A stretch of 64,000 bases of DNA from Roseibium polysiphoniae (GTDB lineage Bacteria; Pseudomonadota; Alphaproteobacteria; Rhizobiales; Stappiaceae), in NCBI RefSeq assembly GCF_014842925.1, contig NZ_JACYXJ010000001.1:124001-188000 (forward strand), in the 5' to 3' direction. Made by a program: the position numbers and the translations under genes. Shown one piece after another: positions 55,051 to 63,197 of this stretch. The notes under the pieces are model-generated. The model searched no databases, was not told where the DNA came from, and saw only the letters and a program-made list of their open reading frames with translations. How positions within the stretch are numbered: position 1 is the stretch's first letter; each line of letters begins with the position of its first letter.

Positions 55051-55527
55051 ATGACTGGCTTGTTCCTCATCAACATCCTGATGGCGCTGGCGTGGGGCGC
55101 CGTTTCGGGAAGCTTCACCGCCGTCAATCTGATGTTCGGCTTCGTCCTGTCGACGGGCGCCCTTTACCTGATCCGTGAACAGGTCGGGACTGGGAGCTAT
55201 TTCAGCCGGGCAGGCAAGGCAATCAGCCTCGCGGTTCTCTTTATCTACGAGCTGGTTCTTTCCGCCTGGCGCGTTGCACTCATTGTCATGCGGCCAAACA
55301 TGAATCTGCAGCCGGGAATCATCGCCTATCCGCTGACGGTCGACCAGGATTTTGAAATCACGATGCTGGCCAACCTGATCACGCTGACACCGGGAACCCT
55401 GTCCGTGGATGTCTCGGAAGACCGCAAGACCCTCTATGTTCACTGCATCGACGTGCCGGACCCGCAGGCGACGATCGACGACATCAAGAACGGGTTTGAA
55501 CGCAAGATCCTGGAGGTGTTCCGATGA
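55051..55527 (+). CDS. mrpE: Na+/H+ antiporter subunit MrpE
   Basis: A 158-residue subunit with two or three N-terminal helices and a soluble C-terminal part. The conserved [14 protein letters not shown] and [24 protein letters not shown] motifs identify it. It begins the base after the mrpD stop and overlaps mrpF by four bases (ATGA). Confidence 0.94.
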   Translation: MTGLFLINILMALAWGAVSGSFTAVNLMFGFVLSTGALYLIREQVGTGSYFSRAGKAISLAVLFIYELVLSAWRVALIVMRPNMNLQPGIIAYPLTVDQDFEITMLANLITLTPGTLSVDVSEDRKTLYVHCIDVPDPQATIDDIKNGFERKILEVFR

Positions 55528-55880
55528 CACCCATTGCAGCCTTCGCCGAAAACTTTCTGGACGTCTGCGTGCACATCTCGCTGGCGGTCCTCACCATATC
55601 GTTTCTGCTGATCGTCCACCGGACTGTGCGCGGTCCGACCCTGCCTGACCGGGTCATCGCGCTCGACATGCTGGTCGCTGTCGGCATCGGCTTTATCGCG
55701 GCCATCGGTGTGCTCACAGATTATTATCTCTATATCGACATCGCCATCACCCTTGGCCTTGTCGGCTTCCTCGCTACCGTTGCCTTTGCCCGCTTCGTCC
55801 TGAACAGGGGCAGCGCCGGCGATGAGACGATCATGCAGGAAGTTGAGGAAAGCGTTCAGCGCAGGGAGGCCGGTCAATGA
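55524..55880 (+). CDS. mrpF: Na+/H+ antiporter subunit MrpF
   Basis: A 118-residue subunit with three helices. The conserved [26 protein letters not shown] motif is diagnostic (RGP-x-x-xDRV). The C-terminal 25 residues are charged. It overlaps both mrpE and mrpG by ATGA, showing coupling throughout the operon. Confidence 0.95.
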   Translation: MTPIAAFAENFLDVCVHISLAVLTISFLLIVHRTVRGPTLPDRVIALDMLVAVGIGFIAAIGVLTDYYLYIDIAITLGLVGFLATVAFARFVLNRGSAGDETIMQEVEESVQRREAGQ

Positions 55881-56221
55881 CAGCGGCGATCGATATTATT
55901 GTGGGCCTGATGCTGGTGGCCGGCGCGCTGTTTGCGCTTGTTGCCTCAGTAGGTCTTCTGCGCCTGAATGATTTGTACATGCGCATGCATGCGGCCTCCA
56001 AGGCCGGGACACTCGGCTCGGGCGTCATGTTGCTGGCGCTGGCGGTCTATGCCGGAGATCTCGGAGTGGTGACACGCGCTGTCGCCGGCGTGGTGTTCTT
56101 TCTGCTGACCGCCCCGGTTTCGGCGCATTTGCTGGCGAAAGCTGCCTATGCAGTCGGGTATCGGCCTTGCGCTGACACCAAAATTGATGCACTCAAGGGT
56201 GTACTCGGTCCGGATAAGTGA
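55877..56221 (+). CDS. mrpG: Na+/H+ antiporter subunit MrpG
   Basis: A 114-residue subunit with three helices. Motif: [32 protein letters not shown], typical of the PhaG/MnhG family, and [17 protein letters not shown] near the end. It closes the seven-gene operon. No clear terminator follows; the next 350 bases are AT-rich. Confidence 0.95.
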   Translation: MTAAIDIIVGLMLVAGALFALVASVGLLRLNDLYMRMHAASKAGTLGSGVMLLALAVYAGDLGVVTRAVAGVVFFLLTAPVSAHLLAKAAYAVGYRPCADTKIDALKGVLGPDK

Positions 56222-56572
56222 TACTACGTATCCGGTGCTATGTAGGTGCGTGTAACGAAAGTGCTATTTGACGCTTGTTTGCATGAAATATGGCTAAAAT
56301 ACCGAGTAGATTTCAAAGTGTCTCAGCTTATGAACATGTGAAATATTTCCCTACATAGAATTTTTCTAGAAAAATTACTGTCATTATTAAGAATGAGGGG
56401 TTGTCGACCTCAAGGCGGAGCGATATAAGGGCGCAATCGTTGCCTGCCAAGTAGATTAATTTCTGATTAGTGCCAATAGCAAGTAACCGTTATTTGCGGT
56501 GTATGGCGCATCAAGATGCTTGCGAGGCCAGACAGAAAAAATTCCTGATTAGAACTAAAGAACAGGTGGAAA
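56222..56572. promoter_or_regulatory. AT-rich upstream region of mucR with long palindrome
   Basis: 351 bases, clearly AT-richer than the genes around. It contains the perfect 18-base palindrome AATTTTTCTAGAAAAATT at 56359-56376. MucR/Ros proteins bind AT-rich sites with T-A steps and repress their own genes, so this is a likely autoregulatory site. It may also hold the end of the mrp transcript. Confidence 0.55.
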
Positions 56573-56989
56573 ATGACTGATAGTCCGGTGGATACCAATC
56601 TTATTGACCTGACCGCTGATATTGTTTCTGCATATGTCAGCAACAATACCGTAGCTTCTACGGACCTGCCGAATCTGATCAATGAGGTTTATGGTGCCCT
56701 TCAGCGCACGTCCACAGCCTCTCATGAGCCTGAGCCCGAGCCGCTCAAGCCGGCTGTTCCGGTGAAGAAGTCGGTCATGGCCGATTACATCATCTGCCTG
56801 GAAGACGGCAAGAAGTTCAAGTCGCTCAAGCGTCACCTGCGCACCCATTACGATATGACCCCGGAAGAGTACCGCGAAAAGTGGGACCTGCCGACCGACT
56901 ATCCGATGGTTGCTCCCAACTATGCTGCGGCTCGTTCCGAGCTCGCCAAAAAGATGGGCCTTGGCCAGCAGCGCAAGCGCTCCAAGTAA
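56573..56989 (+). CDS. mucR: MucR/Ros-family zinc-finger transcriptional regulator
   Basis: A 138-residue prokaryotic zinc-finger protein acting as a global gene silencer in alphaproteobacteria (exopolysaccharide, motility, cell cycle). The finger is C75-x2-D78...H88-x3-H92 in [18 protein letters not shown], the CxxD-H-H variant of this family, followed by [25 protein letters not shown]. The N-terminal part is the oligomerisation region. AGGTGG precedes the ATG. A strong terminator follows the gene. Confidence 0.95.
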   Translation: MTDSPVDTNLIDLTADIVSAYVSNNTVASTDLPNLINEVYGALQRTSTASHEPEPEPLKPAVPVKKSVMADYIICLEDGKKFKSLKRHLRTHYDMTPEEYREKWDLPTDYPMVAPNYAAARSELAKKMGLGQQRKRSK

Positions 56990-57040
56990 GGAACAGTTCC
57001 GCGTCTGTCATACGGACGCCGGTCTGAAAAAACTAAAAAA

Positions 57041-57070
57041 GCCGCTCGGGGTTCCGGGCGGCTTTTTTTT
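57041..57070 (+). terminator. Rho-independent terminator of mucR
   Basis: GCCGCTCGG at 57041-57049 pairs with CCGGGCGGC at 57054-57062 (one wobble), followed by eight T residues. The A-run before it could make it work on both strands. Confidence 0.9.
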
Positions 57071-57306
57071 GTTTTCCCTCAAGGCACCAATTCCGATGAA
57101 AGTGCGCCGACTTTGATCGCGATGAAAAAACACTAGGAAATACATTATCTTGAAAGGACCACACGCGCTCCGGGAGATACTTGAACTGGCGTCATCTTAA
57201 GGTTGTTCGAAAACTTATCCCTAACCATAAATTGCACGACTACAATGTAGGAAAATAAGCCTAGTTCAGGTGAGGCCTTTGTTTTCGACAGCATTGGAGG
57301 ACTGCA
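57071..57306. promoter_or_regulatory. Upstream region of the DnaA-domain-like gene
   Basis: Gene-free, AT-rich. It holds TTATCCCTA at 57215-57223, two mismatches from the DnaA box TTATCCACA, noted because the downstream protein has a DnaA domain IV-like fold. TTGGAGG at 57293-57299 is the ribosome binding site. Promoter elements were not clear. Confidence 0.45.
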
Positions 57307-57720
57307 ATGAGCGATTGCCGGGAGGGGTCTGTCCCTCAGCGCCCGATCTACGGACCAGGAGGCCTGACGAGTTTGCTGGCCCAAAATCGCACCGCCGCGC
57401 ATCTGCATCTTGCGGAGGGATATGTCGCCCGGGCCTACTGCATCCAACCCACGGATCTCTACCGGACAACGCGCGGCAAGGCGCATATGGCCGAAGCCCG
57501 GCAGCTGGTGATGTATCTGGCCCACGTCGAGATCGGCATGCCCTTGATCAATGTCGCACGTCATTACCGACGCGACCGCTCGACGGTGGCGCATGCCTGC
57601 CGTGGCATCGAGGAGCGGCGGGAGGACCCGATCTTTGATGAACTGGTGGGCCAGATCGAGCGTCTGATCAGCATGCGGCAGGAAATGGCGGCCGAGCTGG
57701 CCCTGGGAGGCGTTCAATGA
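57307..57720 (+). CDS. Stand-alone DnaA domain IV-like HTH protein
   Basis: A 137-residue protein. Residues about 56-118 match the DNA-binding domain IV of replication initiator DnaA: RGKAHMAEARQLVMYLAHVEIG then VARHYRRDRSTVAHAC, where RDRSTVAHA corresponds to the DnaA signature RDHTTVLHA. There is no AAA+ domain, so it cannot be an initiator on its own. It could bind DnaA-box-like DNA as a regulator or competitor. The stop overlaps the DUF6456 start by four bases (ATGA), so the pair is translationally coupled. Confidence 0.86.
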   Translation: MSDCREGSVPQRPIYGPGGLTSLLAQNRTAAHLHLAEGYVARAYCIQPTDLYRTTRGKAHMAEARQLVMYLAHVEIGMPLINVARHYRRDRSTVAHACRGIEERREDPIFDELVGQIERLISMRQEMAAELALGGVQ

Positions 57721-58541
57721 GCCGCGCGTCGGCGAGAACAGCGCCGCCGGATCGCAAGCGTCTGCTTTCTTTGCTGAAAGCCCTGGCTCAAACGGGAGCG
57801 CATCTGAAGCGTGACCTTGGGAAGGGGGAAGCACAGCTGTGGACCCTGGTGCGGCCAGACAGGTCTGAGCGGCCCGTGGACAATCCGGATCTCGTCGCGG
57901 TGCTCGAGCGTCAGGGGCACGTGGAGTGGGCACGGGAGCAAACGCTTATCTTGTCTTCGACCGGGCGACAGGCGCTCAAACGCTGGTTGAGCGCGGGAGA
58001 TGGTTATTTGGAGCAGCACCGCGAAATACGTCTTCAGAATATCTCAGATCCGCAGGGCGGTGGTCGCACGACGGTGCCGGTAAACCTTTGCGAAAGTCCG
58101 CTTGCCTGGCTCGCGAGTCGCAAGGACCGCAACGGCCGGGCTCTTCTGGACCGCGCGCAGGTCGAAGCTGGCGAACGGTTGCGCGCGGACTATGGCTTCG
58201 CGCGGCTCATGCCGACCATGTCAGGCGGCTGGCGCACGGGAGGAGGCGGCGGGACGACCGGCAATCGGGGCAGGGCAGCCGACCTGTCGGATGATGTCAT
58301 CGCCGCCCGGCAACGTGTCGAGAGGGTCCTGAAAGGGCTGGAGCCAGCTCTCGCGGGTCTGCTTGTAGATGTTTGCTGCCATCTCAAGGGCTTGAAGACC
58401 GTCGAGGCGGAGCGGGGCTGGCCGGCGCGGTCTGGAAAGGTCGTGCTCCAGATCGCGCTCACAGGTCTTGCCAGCCGCTATGGCTATCTGACCACCGCAG
58501 GAAACGGCGATGGCCGGATCCGCGCAGACCGTCCCAACTGA
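57717..58541 (+). CDS. DUF6456 protein
   Basis: A 274-residue alphaproteobacterial protein coupled to the upstream HTH gene by ATGA. The first 90 residues may hold a winged-helix-like segment; the characteristic block ESPLAWLASRKDRNGRALLDRAQVEAGERLRADYGFARLMPTMSGGW is near 127-174, and a C-terminal part with VCCHLKGLKTVEAERGWPARSGKVVLQIAL resembles a sigma-like/HTH region. Function unknown. It converges with sufE, 17 bases away. Confidence 0.84.
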   Translation: MSRASARTAPPDRKRLLSLLKALAQTGAHLKRDLGKGEAQLWTLVRPDRSERPVDNPDLVAVLERQGHVEWAREQTLILSSTGRQALKRWLSAGDGYLEQHREIRLQNISDPQGGGRTTVPVNLCESPLAWLASRKDRNGRALLDRAQVEAGERLRADYGFARLMPTMSGGWRTGGGGGTTGNRGRAADLSDDVIAARQRVERVLKGLEPALAGLLVDVCCHLKGLKTVEAERGWPARSGKVVLQIALTGLASRYGYLTTAGNGDGRIRADRPN

Positions 58542-58558
58542 AAGGACTGTCCGGATCC

Positions 58559-58993
58559 TTATGCCGCTGCCGCGAGCGCGGCCTCGGCATCGGCGCGAAT
58601 GCGCGCCACCATCGATTTCAGTCCGTTGGAGCGCTGTGGCGTCAGGTGTTCCTGGAGACCAAGCTTCGCGAACAGGCCGTCGACGTCCGTGTCGAGAATT
58701 TCCTGGGCACTCTTTCCCGAGAAAAGCGCAAGCACGATTGCCACGAGCCCCTGCACGATCAGCGCATCGCTGTCGCCGCGATAGGCAATCACCGGCTGGC
58801 CATCATCACGACGGGAAATCTCTGTCACCAACCAGACCTGAGAAACGCAGCCGCGCACCTTGTTGGCCTCGTTCTTCTCACCTTCGGGCAGCTCAGGCAG
58901 TTCCCGGCCAAGATCGATCACATATTTGTAGCGATCTTCCCAGTCATCGAGGAACTCGAAGCTTTCGACAATGTCATCAAGTGTGCTGGTCAT
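58559..58993 (-). CDS. sufE: SufE-family sulfur acceptor
   Basis: A 144-residue protein that accepts persulfide sulfur from cysteine desulfurase SufS for Fe-S cluster assembly. The acceptor cysteine is C49 in VRGCVSQVWL; the rest matches SufE (DDWEDRYKYVIDLGRELP at 16-33 and QGLVAIVLALFSGKSAQEI). No other suf genes are nearby, so it is an isolated sufE, as is common in this group. Confidence 0.94.
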   Translation of the reverse strand: MTSTLDDIVESFEFLDDWEDRYKYVIDLGRELPELPEGEKNEANKVRGCVSQVWLVTEISRRDDGQPVIAYRGDSDALIVQGLVAIVLALFSGKSAQEILDTDVDGLFAKLGLQEHLTPQRSNGLKSMVARIRADAEAALAAAA

Positions 58994-59342
58994 GTTGCTC
59001 TTTTGGCCCGCCGGTCAAATCAAGGGTGATCTGACGCTTGATATAGCTCCCGGGGCACGACTTGCAAATCGAAGCGGACCGTGAGCGCAGGAAAAATCGG
59101 CAACCGGCCGTGAAATGGCCTTTGGGGGCAGGCGTCTTTCTTCTTTCTGGAAAGAAAGAGACGCCGCAAATGGAATGGGCAGCTATCCATTTGCGGCGCA
59201 GCGGAAGATCCGCTTCAGTGTTGCCGTCAATTCCGGAAACGGAGGCGACAGAGTGTTGCCACCGGTCCCGGTCAAGCGGGGCGCAAACAGCCGGTTTTCG
59301 GAAAAGAGGTCATTTCCCCGAAACACGGCCCCTCGTACGGAA
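58994..59342. other. Intergenic region with two overlapping hairpins
   Basis: 349 bases, no gene seen. CGCCGCAAATGGA at 59162-59174 pairs perfectly with TCCATTTGCGGCG at 59186-59198 (11-base loop). Just before it, GCGTCT...TTCTT (59132-59142) can pair with AAGAAAGAGACGC (59152-59164) with one bulge, sharing bases with the first stem. The two folds are mutually exclusive. Neither has a T-run, so they are not plain terminators. Confidence 0.6.
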
Positions 59343-59807
59343 TTATCCCGCGCGAGGGTTGGGCCGCGGTACGGGCCCAATTTCGAAAGTCGGACTGAAA
59401 GCCGAAGTCTCGTTTCCTTGCCACGGCGTGACCATATCCTGAGAGGTCAAGGTGCCAGAAGAAGTCGAGCCGGTGATCAGGTCCGAATGATCTTGTTCGA
59501 CGGGCGCAAGGCCGGTCGTGGTGTCGGCAACGTTGGTGTCTGCGACCTGGGTATCGAGAAACTCATAAACGATCCGCGCGCCGTCACGGGCCCGGGCTCC
59601 AATTGCGGACAAGGCGTTGCCACCTGTTTCGCAGGCTCCAGGATTGCGGTCGCAGAAGCCGCCGAGGTCGGCCACGGTCGCTTGCGCTGCAAAATACGCT
59701 GCGATCGGATCGATGTTTTCGTTCGCATCTGATTCTGTGTCTGATCCGAGCGGGATCAGAACCAAAACCAACGTCAGCCAGAATGCTGTCCTTAGCAGAA
59801 AGAACAT
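59343..59807 (-). CDS. DUF5330 protein
   Basis: A 154-residue protein with an N-terminal hydrophobic segment (FFLLRTAFWLTLVLVLIPLG) acting as signal or anchor. The body has the ADLGGFCDRNPGACETGGNALSAIGARARDGARIVYEFL block characteristic of DUF5330, with two cysteines, then a Thr/Ser-rich acidic tail ending in proline-rich sequence. AAGGG is upstream of the ATG. Function unknown. It may be in the cell envelope. Confidence 0.84.
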   Translation of the reverse strand: MFFLLRTAFWLTLVLVLIPLGSDTESDANENIDPIAAYFAAQATVADLGGFCDRNPGACETGGNALSAIGARARDGARIVYEFLDTQVADTNVADTTTGLAPVEQDHSDLITGSTSSGTLTSQDMVTPWQGNETSAFSPTFEIGPVPRPNPRAG

Positions 59808-60138
59808 GTTGCTACCCTTCAGTTCAATTCGTCTTGCAATGCTCGTCGCGCCAGACGGCAGTGCTTTTCTTATTGTTTCAAGTTAGCAGGCACATCCGAA
59901 GGCCGCGTTGAACCCAGAAGCGCGTTTTTCATCAAATGAAACAGGTATTTGAGGCAAGTTTTCAGAAAAATTGGATCAAATTTTATCTATTCCGGACCAA
60001 GCCTTGGATCCGATTGCATTTTTTGCCTCGACAGGCCCGATTGGGGTTTATCCTTTATCGTTCCTTAAGTGGTCGGCGGCAAAATAAAGCGAAATCAGTT
60101 GGATCCCTTCGCCTGCGTATTGGGCTTGGTAGTGTATC
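59808..60138. promoter_or_regulatory. Divergent AT-rich region between the DUF5330 and histidine kinase genes
   Basis: 331 bases with both promoters expected. Notably AT-rich from 59930 to 60000. No strong dyad, RNA gene or small protein was recognised. Confidence 0.45.
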
Positions 60139-61983
60139 GTGCGTAACCACCTGTCGAAATTCTCCGGATTGACGGAAAACATCCAATCTCAGCTGTCGGG
60201 ACTGGTCTATCCGGCCGTCTTGGGCGACCCCTTGCAGGAGCCGCGTCATCGCAGTTTTCTGGCCGGTTGCCTGGGTGGCGGCGCCATTGCGCTTTTGATT
60301 CTTCCCTTGCATCTGGCGCTCATCGGACCGACGAGCCTTCCCGTTGCTCTGGTCCTGGCCTGGATGCTCGGCCAGTGGCCACTGGCGATGTATTTGTCCC
60401 AGACCGGCAACCTTGAGCGCGCGCACGCCTTTTCTGCCGCTCTTTTCGGAATATTTCTGACCGGGCTTTGTTTGTTCACCGGCGGTCTGTCCTCTTTCGC
60501 CCTTGTTTGGCTCGCCGCTGTGCCGATGGAAGCCGCGCTTTCGGGCTCGCGCCGGATCATCGCCGCATCAGCTGCTTTTTGCGCCGGGCTTGTTGTTCTT
60601 CTGGCGGTGGTGCCGCAGGCTCCGGCGTCTTTCGCGCTTGCCACACCGCATGCGACCCTGATTTCGGCCCTGGCGGCCTGCGCCTATATGTCCATTCTCG
60701 CCCTGAGGCTTGCATTGGACCATATGCGCGTTCGCAAGGCCCTGCAGCAGGGCGAAGAACGCCTGAAGCTTCTCAACGATACGGCAACTGATATCGTCTG
60801 TTCAGTCGAACCAGATGGCACCGCAAAGGTCCTCGGCGGTCCTCTTGAGACGGTTCTTGGGCTTTCCTGCCGTCAGGCGCGGGGAGATTGGCTGTTCCAG
60901 CGCGTTCATGTCTCGGACCGGCCCTTCTATCTGACCCGTCTTGATGAGGCGCGTTGCGGCAAGAATGTTTCCGACGTCGAACTGCGTCTGCGCAAGGGAG
61001 CGAACGCCCCTGGTGAAAATGGCGCTGCCGAGTACATCTGGGTCTGCCTGAGGTTCCGCGAAATGACCTCAAACGAGGGCGACGTGAGCCTTCGGCTGGC
61101 GCTTCAGGACATTTCCGCGCGCAAGGCCCAGGATCAGGAATTGCGTCAGGCCAAGGAGATGGCGGAGGAAACCTCTATCGCCAAGACGCGGTTCATTGCA
61201 AGCGCAAGTCATGAACTGCGCACACCGCTGAATGCGATCATCGGTTTCTCCGACATGCTGCGCGCCATGCCCGCCGAACAGGTGTCGAGCGCGCAAAACC
61301 GGGAATATGCCGAGCTGATCCATCAGTCGGGCATGCATCTGCTTCAGGTCGTGGATGACATTCTGGACACGTCTCGCATCGAGACCGGCCATATGGATCT
61401 GACGATTGAGCCGGTTGACCTGGGCACCTGCCTCGAGAGCTGCCGTGCGATGATGGCGCCGATTGCCGAGCGTGCAGGGGTCGAGCTTGTCTTTGCCGAT
61501 CAGGACAGTCTTCCGGTTCTTCCAGCAGACCGCCGTGCGCTGAAGCAGATCGTCATCAACCTGCTCACAAATGCGATCAAGTTCAGCGGCAAGGGCAGCA
61601 AGGTCTCCATCTCCGTCCGCACCGAAGGGCCGTTCCAGGTGCTCGAAGTGCGCGATCAGGGCATCGGCATCCCGGCCGAAATGATCGAACGCCTCGGCCA
61701 GCCGTTTGTGCGTATTGAAGCCGAAGACAGCCCGCGAAACAGCGGCAGCGGCTTGGGACTGTCCATCGTCAAGGGACTTGCCGAACTTCATGGCGGCGCA
61801 TTGCAGGTCGAAAGCCGTAACGGCAAGGGGACGACCGTCTCTGTAAAGCTTCCTGCTGGAGCCATGCGAGCGGCACGCGCCGAGCCACAAAGTGCTGGCA
61901 GCAACCAGCAGACAGATACTAGCATGACCGTCAGCGAGCGCGTTTCCGCCGTTGATCCGGTCGTCCTCGCCCACAGCGCATGA
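60139..61983 (+). CDS. Membrane sensor histidine kinase (PAS-HisKA-HATPase)
   Basis: A 614-residue protein starting at GTG 60139. Six hydrophobic helices occupy about 45-195, then a PAS-like domain near 205-335, the phosphoacceptor box SASHELRTPLNAIIGFSDML with H358, and the ATPase domain with N-box INLLTNAIKFSG, G-boxes DQGIGIP and GSGLGLSIVKGLAELHGG. The C-terminal tail is Ser/Gln-rich. PleC/DivJ-like kinases of alphaproteobacteria share this H-box, so a cell-cycle role is possible but unproven. No response regulator gene is adjacent. The stop overlaps the next gene. Confidence 0.92.
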   Translation: MRNHLSKFSGLTENIQSQLSGLVYPAVLGDPLQEPRHRSFLAGCLGGGAIALLILPLHLALIGPTSLPVALVLAWMLGQWPLAMYLSQTGNLERAHAFSAALFGIFLTGLCLFTGGLSSFALVWLAAVPMEAALSGSRRIIAASAAFCAGLVVLLAVVPQAPASFALATPHATLISALAACAYMSILALRLALDHMRVRKALQQGEERLKLLNDTATDIVCSVEPDGTAKVLGGPLETVLGLSCRQARGDWLFQRVHVSDRPFYLTRLDEARCGKNVSDVELRLRKGANAPGENGAAEYIWVCLRFREMTSNEGDVSLRLALQDISARKAQDQELRQAKEMAEETSIAKTRFIASASHELRTPLNAIIGFSDMLRAMPAEQVSSAQNREYAELIHQSGMHLLQVVDDILDTSRIETGHMDLTIEPVDLGTCLESCRAMMAPIAERAGVELVFADQDSLPVLPADRRALKQIVINLLTNAIKFSGKGSKVSISVRTEGPFQVLEVRDQGIGIPAEMIERLGQPFVRIEAEDSPRNSGSGLGLSIVKGLAELHGGALQVESRNGKGTTVSVKLPAGAMRAARAEPQSAGSNQQTDTSMTVSERVSAVDPVVLAHSA

Positions 61984-61997
61984 GCGGAAGGAAGCAG

Positions 61998-62726
61998 ATG
62001 GCGCGCGGCAAGAAGGCAGACTTCGAAGACGAAACCGACGGCATGATGGCCCGAGCGGGCGGCATTGCGCGCGACAATCCGGTCGCCGCCGGTGGCGCCG
62101 TTGTCATGGCACTCACCGGCTGTCTGATTGTCGCCAATGCGGTCAGCCTCCAGCCCGGCCGTCACCCCGCGCCCTTCTTTGCGACCCGTGACCGTCCGCA
62201 GGCGATCGAGCCGGATGATCTGCGCGGTATCGTCGTGCAGGAAGTGTCCGCTCTTGTGCTTGACCTGCAGACAAGCCTGCGCCGCATCGGGATCTATGAG
62301 GGACCGCTTGATGGTCTGATGGGTCCCGCGACCGAGCGTTCGATCCGGCACTATGAGAGATTGCATGGCCGTCTGGAAACGGGGGAGGCCACCGACGAGC
62401 TTCTCGCGCTGATCACACTGCAGGGCACGGACGTTGTGGCTTCAGGCCCTCCCGTGCCGCGACCAAAGCCAATCGGTGCCTCGGCCCTGGCCGCCAAGAC
62501 TGTATCGGCTCCGCCGCTGGAGCCGGAAAATCCGCGTCTTGCCCGCATTCAGCAGCTTCTGTCGGATCTTGGCTACGGCCCCTTGAGCGCGGACGGTGTG
62601 ATGGGCGACAATACGTCTTCTGCAATCCAGAGGTTCGAGCTGGACCGGGGGCTGCCGATCACAGGCGAGCTGACGCCCGCAGTGATCGAACGGCTGGAGA
62701 TGGTCAGCGGCAAGCGAGTTGACTGA
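61998..62726 (+). CDS. Peptidoglycan-binding-domain membrane protein
   Basis: A 242-residue protein. A charged N-terminus is followed by a single membrane helix (about 30-52, AAGGAVVMALTGCLIVANAV), then two PG_binding_1 modules: about 85-130 (DLQTSLRRIGIYEGPLDGLMGPATERSIRHYE) and about 185-235 (IQQLLSDLGYGPLSADGVMGDNTSSAIQRFE). It likely sits in the inner membrane facing the cell wall. GGAAGGA favours ATG 61998; ATG 61980, which overlaps the kinase stop, is an alternative. Coupling with the kinase suggests an envelope-related sensory unit. Confidence 0.86.
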   Translation: MARGKKADFEDETDGMMARAGGIARDNPVAAGGAVVMALTGCLIVANAVSLQPGRHPAPFFATRDRPQAIEPDDLRGIVVQEVSALVLDLQTSLRRIGIYEGPLDGLMGPATERSIRHYERLHGRLETGEATDELLALITLQGTDVVASGPPVPRPKPIGASALAAKTVSAPPLEPENPRLARIQQLLSDLGYGPLSADGVMGDNTSSAIQRFELDRGLPITGELTPAVIERLEMVSGKRVD

Positions 62727-62790
62727 TCGCCCGCCTGTCTGACTTTCGGGCCGCCTTGGCCCGCCTTATGCGACCTAAAGAGCCAGCCTC

Positions 62791-63165
62791 ATGCGCGTGA
62801 CTTCCGATTTCTTCGTGACAGCCTTGGTCCGGCGGATCTTTGCTGAAAACGGCTTTGCGGCGATCCAGAAAAAGGGCGCGCCGGAAGCCGGCGCCATCTT
62901 CATTGCCGTCGACCGGCTTGACGGCAGCTATGATTTTTATGGCCCCGCGCCCCAGGCCATGTTCATGGATCAGCCCCAAGGGCGCCTGTTCGAGCAGATT
63001 TTGGAAAAGGTGCCCCGGTCGGACATCACCGCGCGTCTTGAACGCGAAGCCCGGATGGACCCAGACTACTGGATGGTCGAGGTCGATTCTGAGGCGGGAA
63101 AGATCGACTTGCCTCTCGCCGAAGAAGAAGCGGAAAAGGCTCCCGATCCTTTCTTCAAGTTCTAG
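62791..63165 (+). CDS. DUF1491 protein
   Basis: A 124-residue cytosolic protein restricted to alphaproteobacteria. It starts with RVTSDFFVTALVRRIFAENGFAAIQKKGAPEAGAIFI and contains RLDGSYDFYGPAPQ and REARMDPDYWMVEVD, the DUF1491 pattern. No catalytic motif known. It follows the peptidoglycan-binding gene by 64 bases on the same strand and may be part of that transcript. Confidence 0.9.
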   Translation: MRVTSDFFVTALVRRIFAENGFAAIQKKGAPEAGAIFIAVDRLDGSYDFYGPAPQAMFMDQPQGRLFEQILEKVPRSDITARLEREARMDPDYWMVEVDSEAGKIDLPLAEEEAEKAPDPFFKF

Positions 63166-63197
63166 AAAAGCGAAGCTTCAGCATTGGCGTCGACTGC

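Noticed and set aside
57145-57933. 262-codon minus-strand frame across the DnaA-domain and DUF6456 genes
   Set aside because: Arginine/proline/alanine-rich shadow opposite two recognised, coupled genes.
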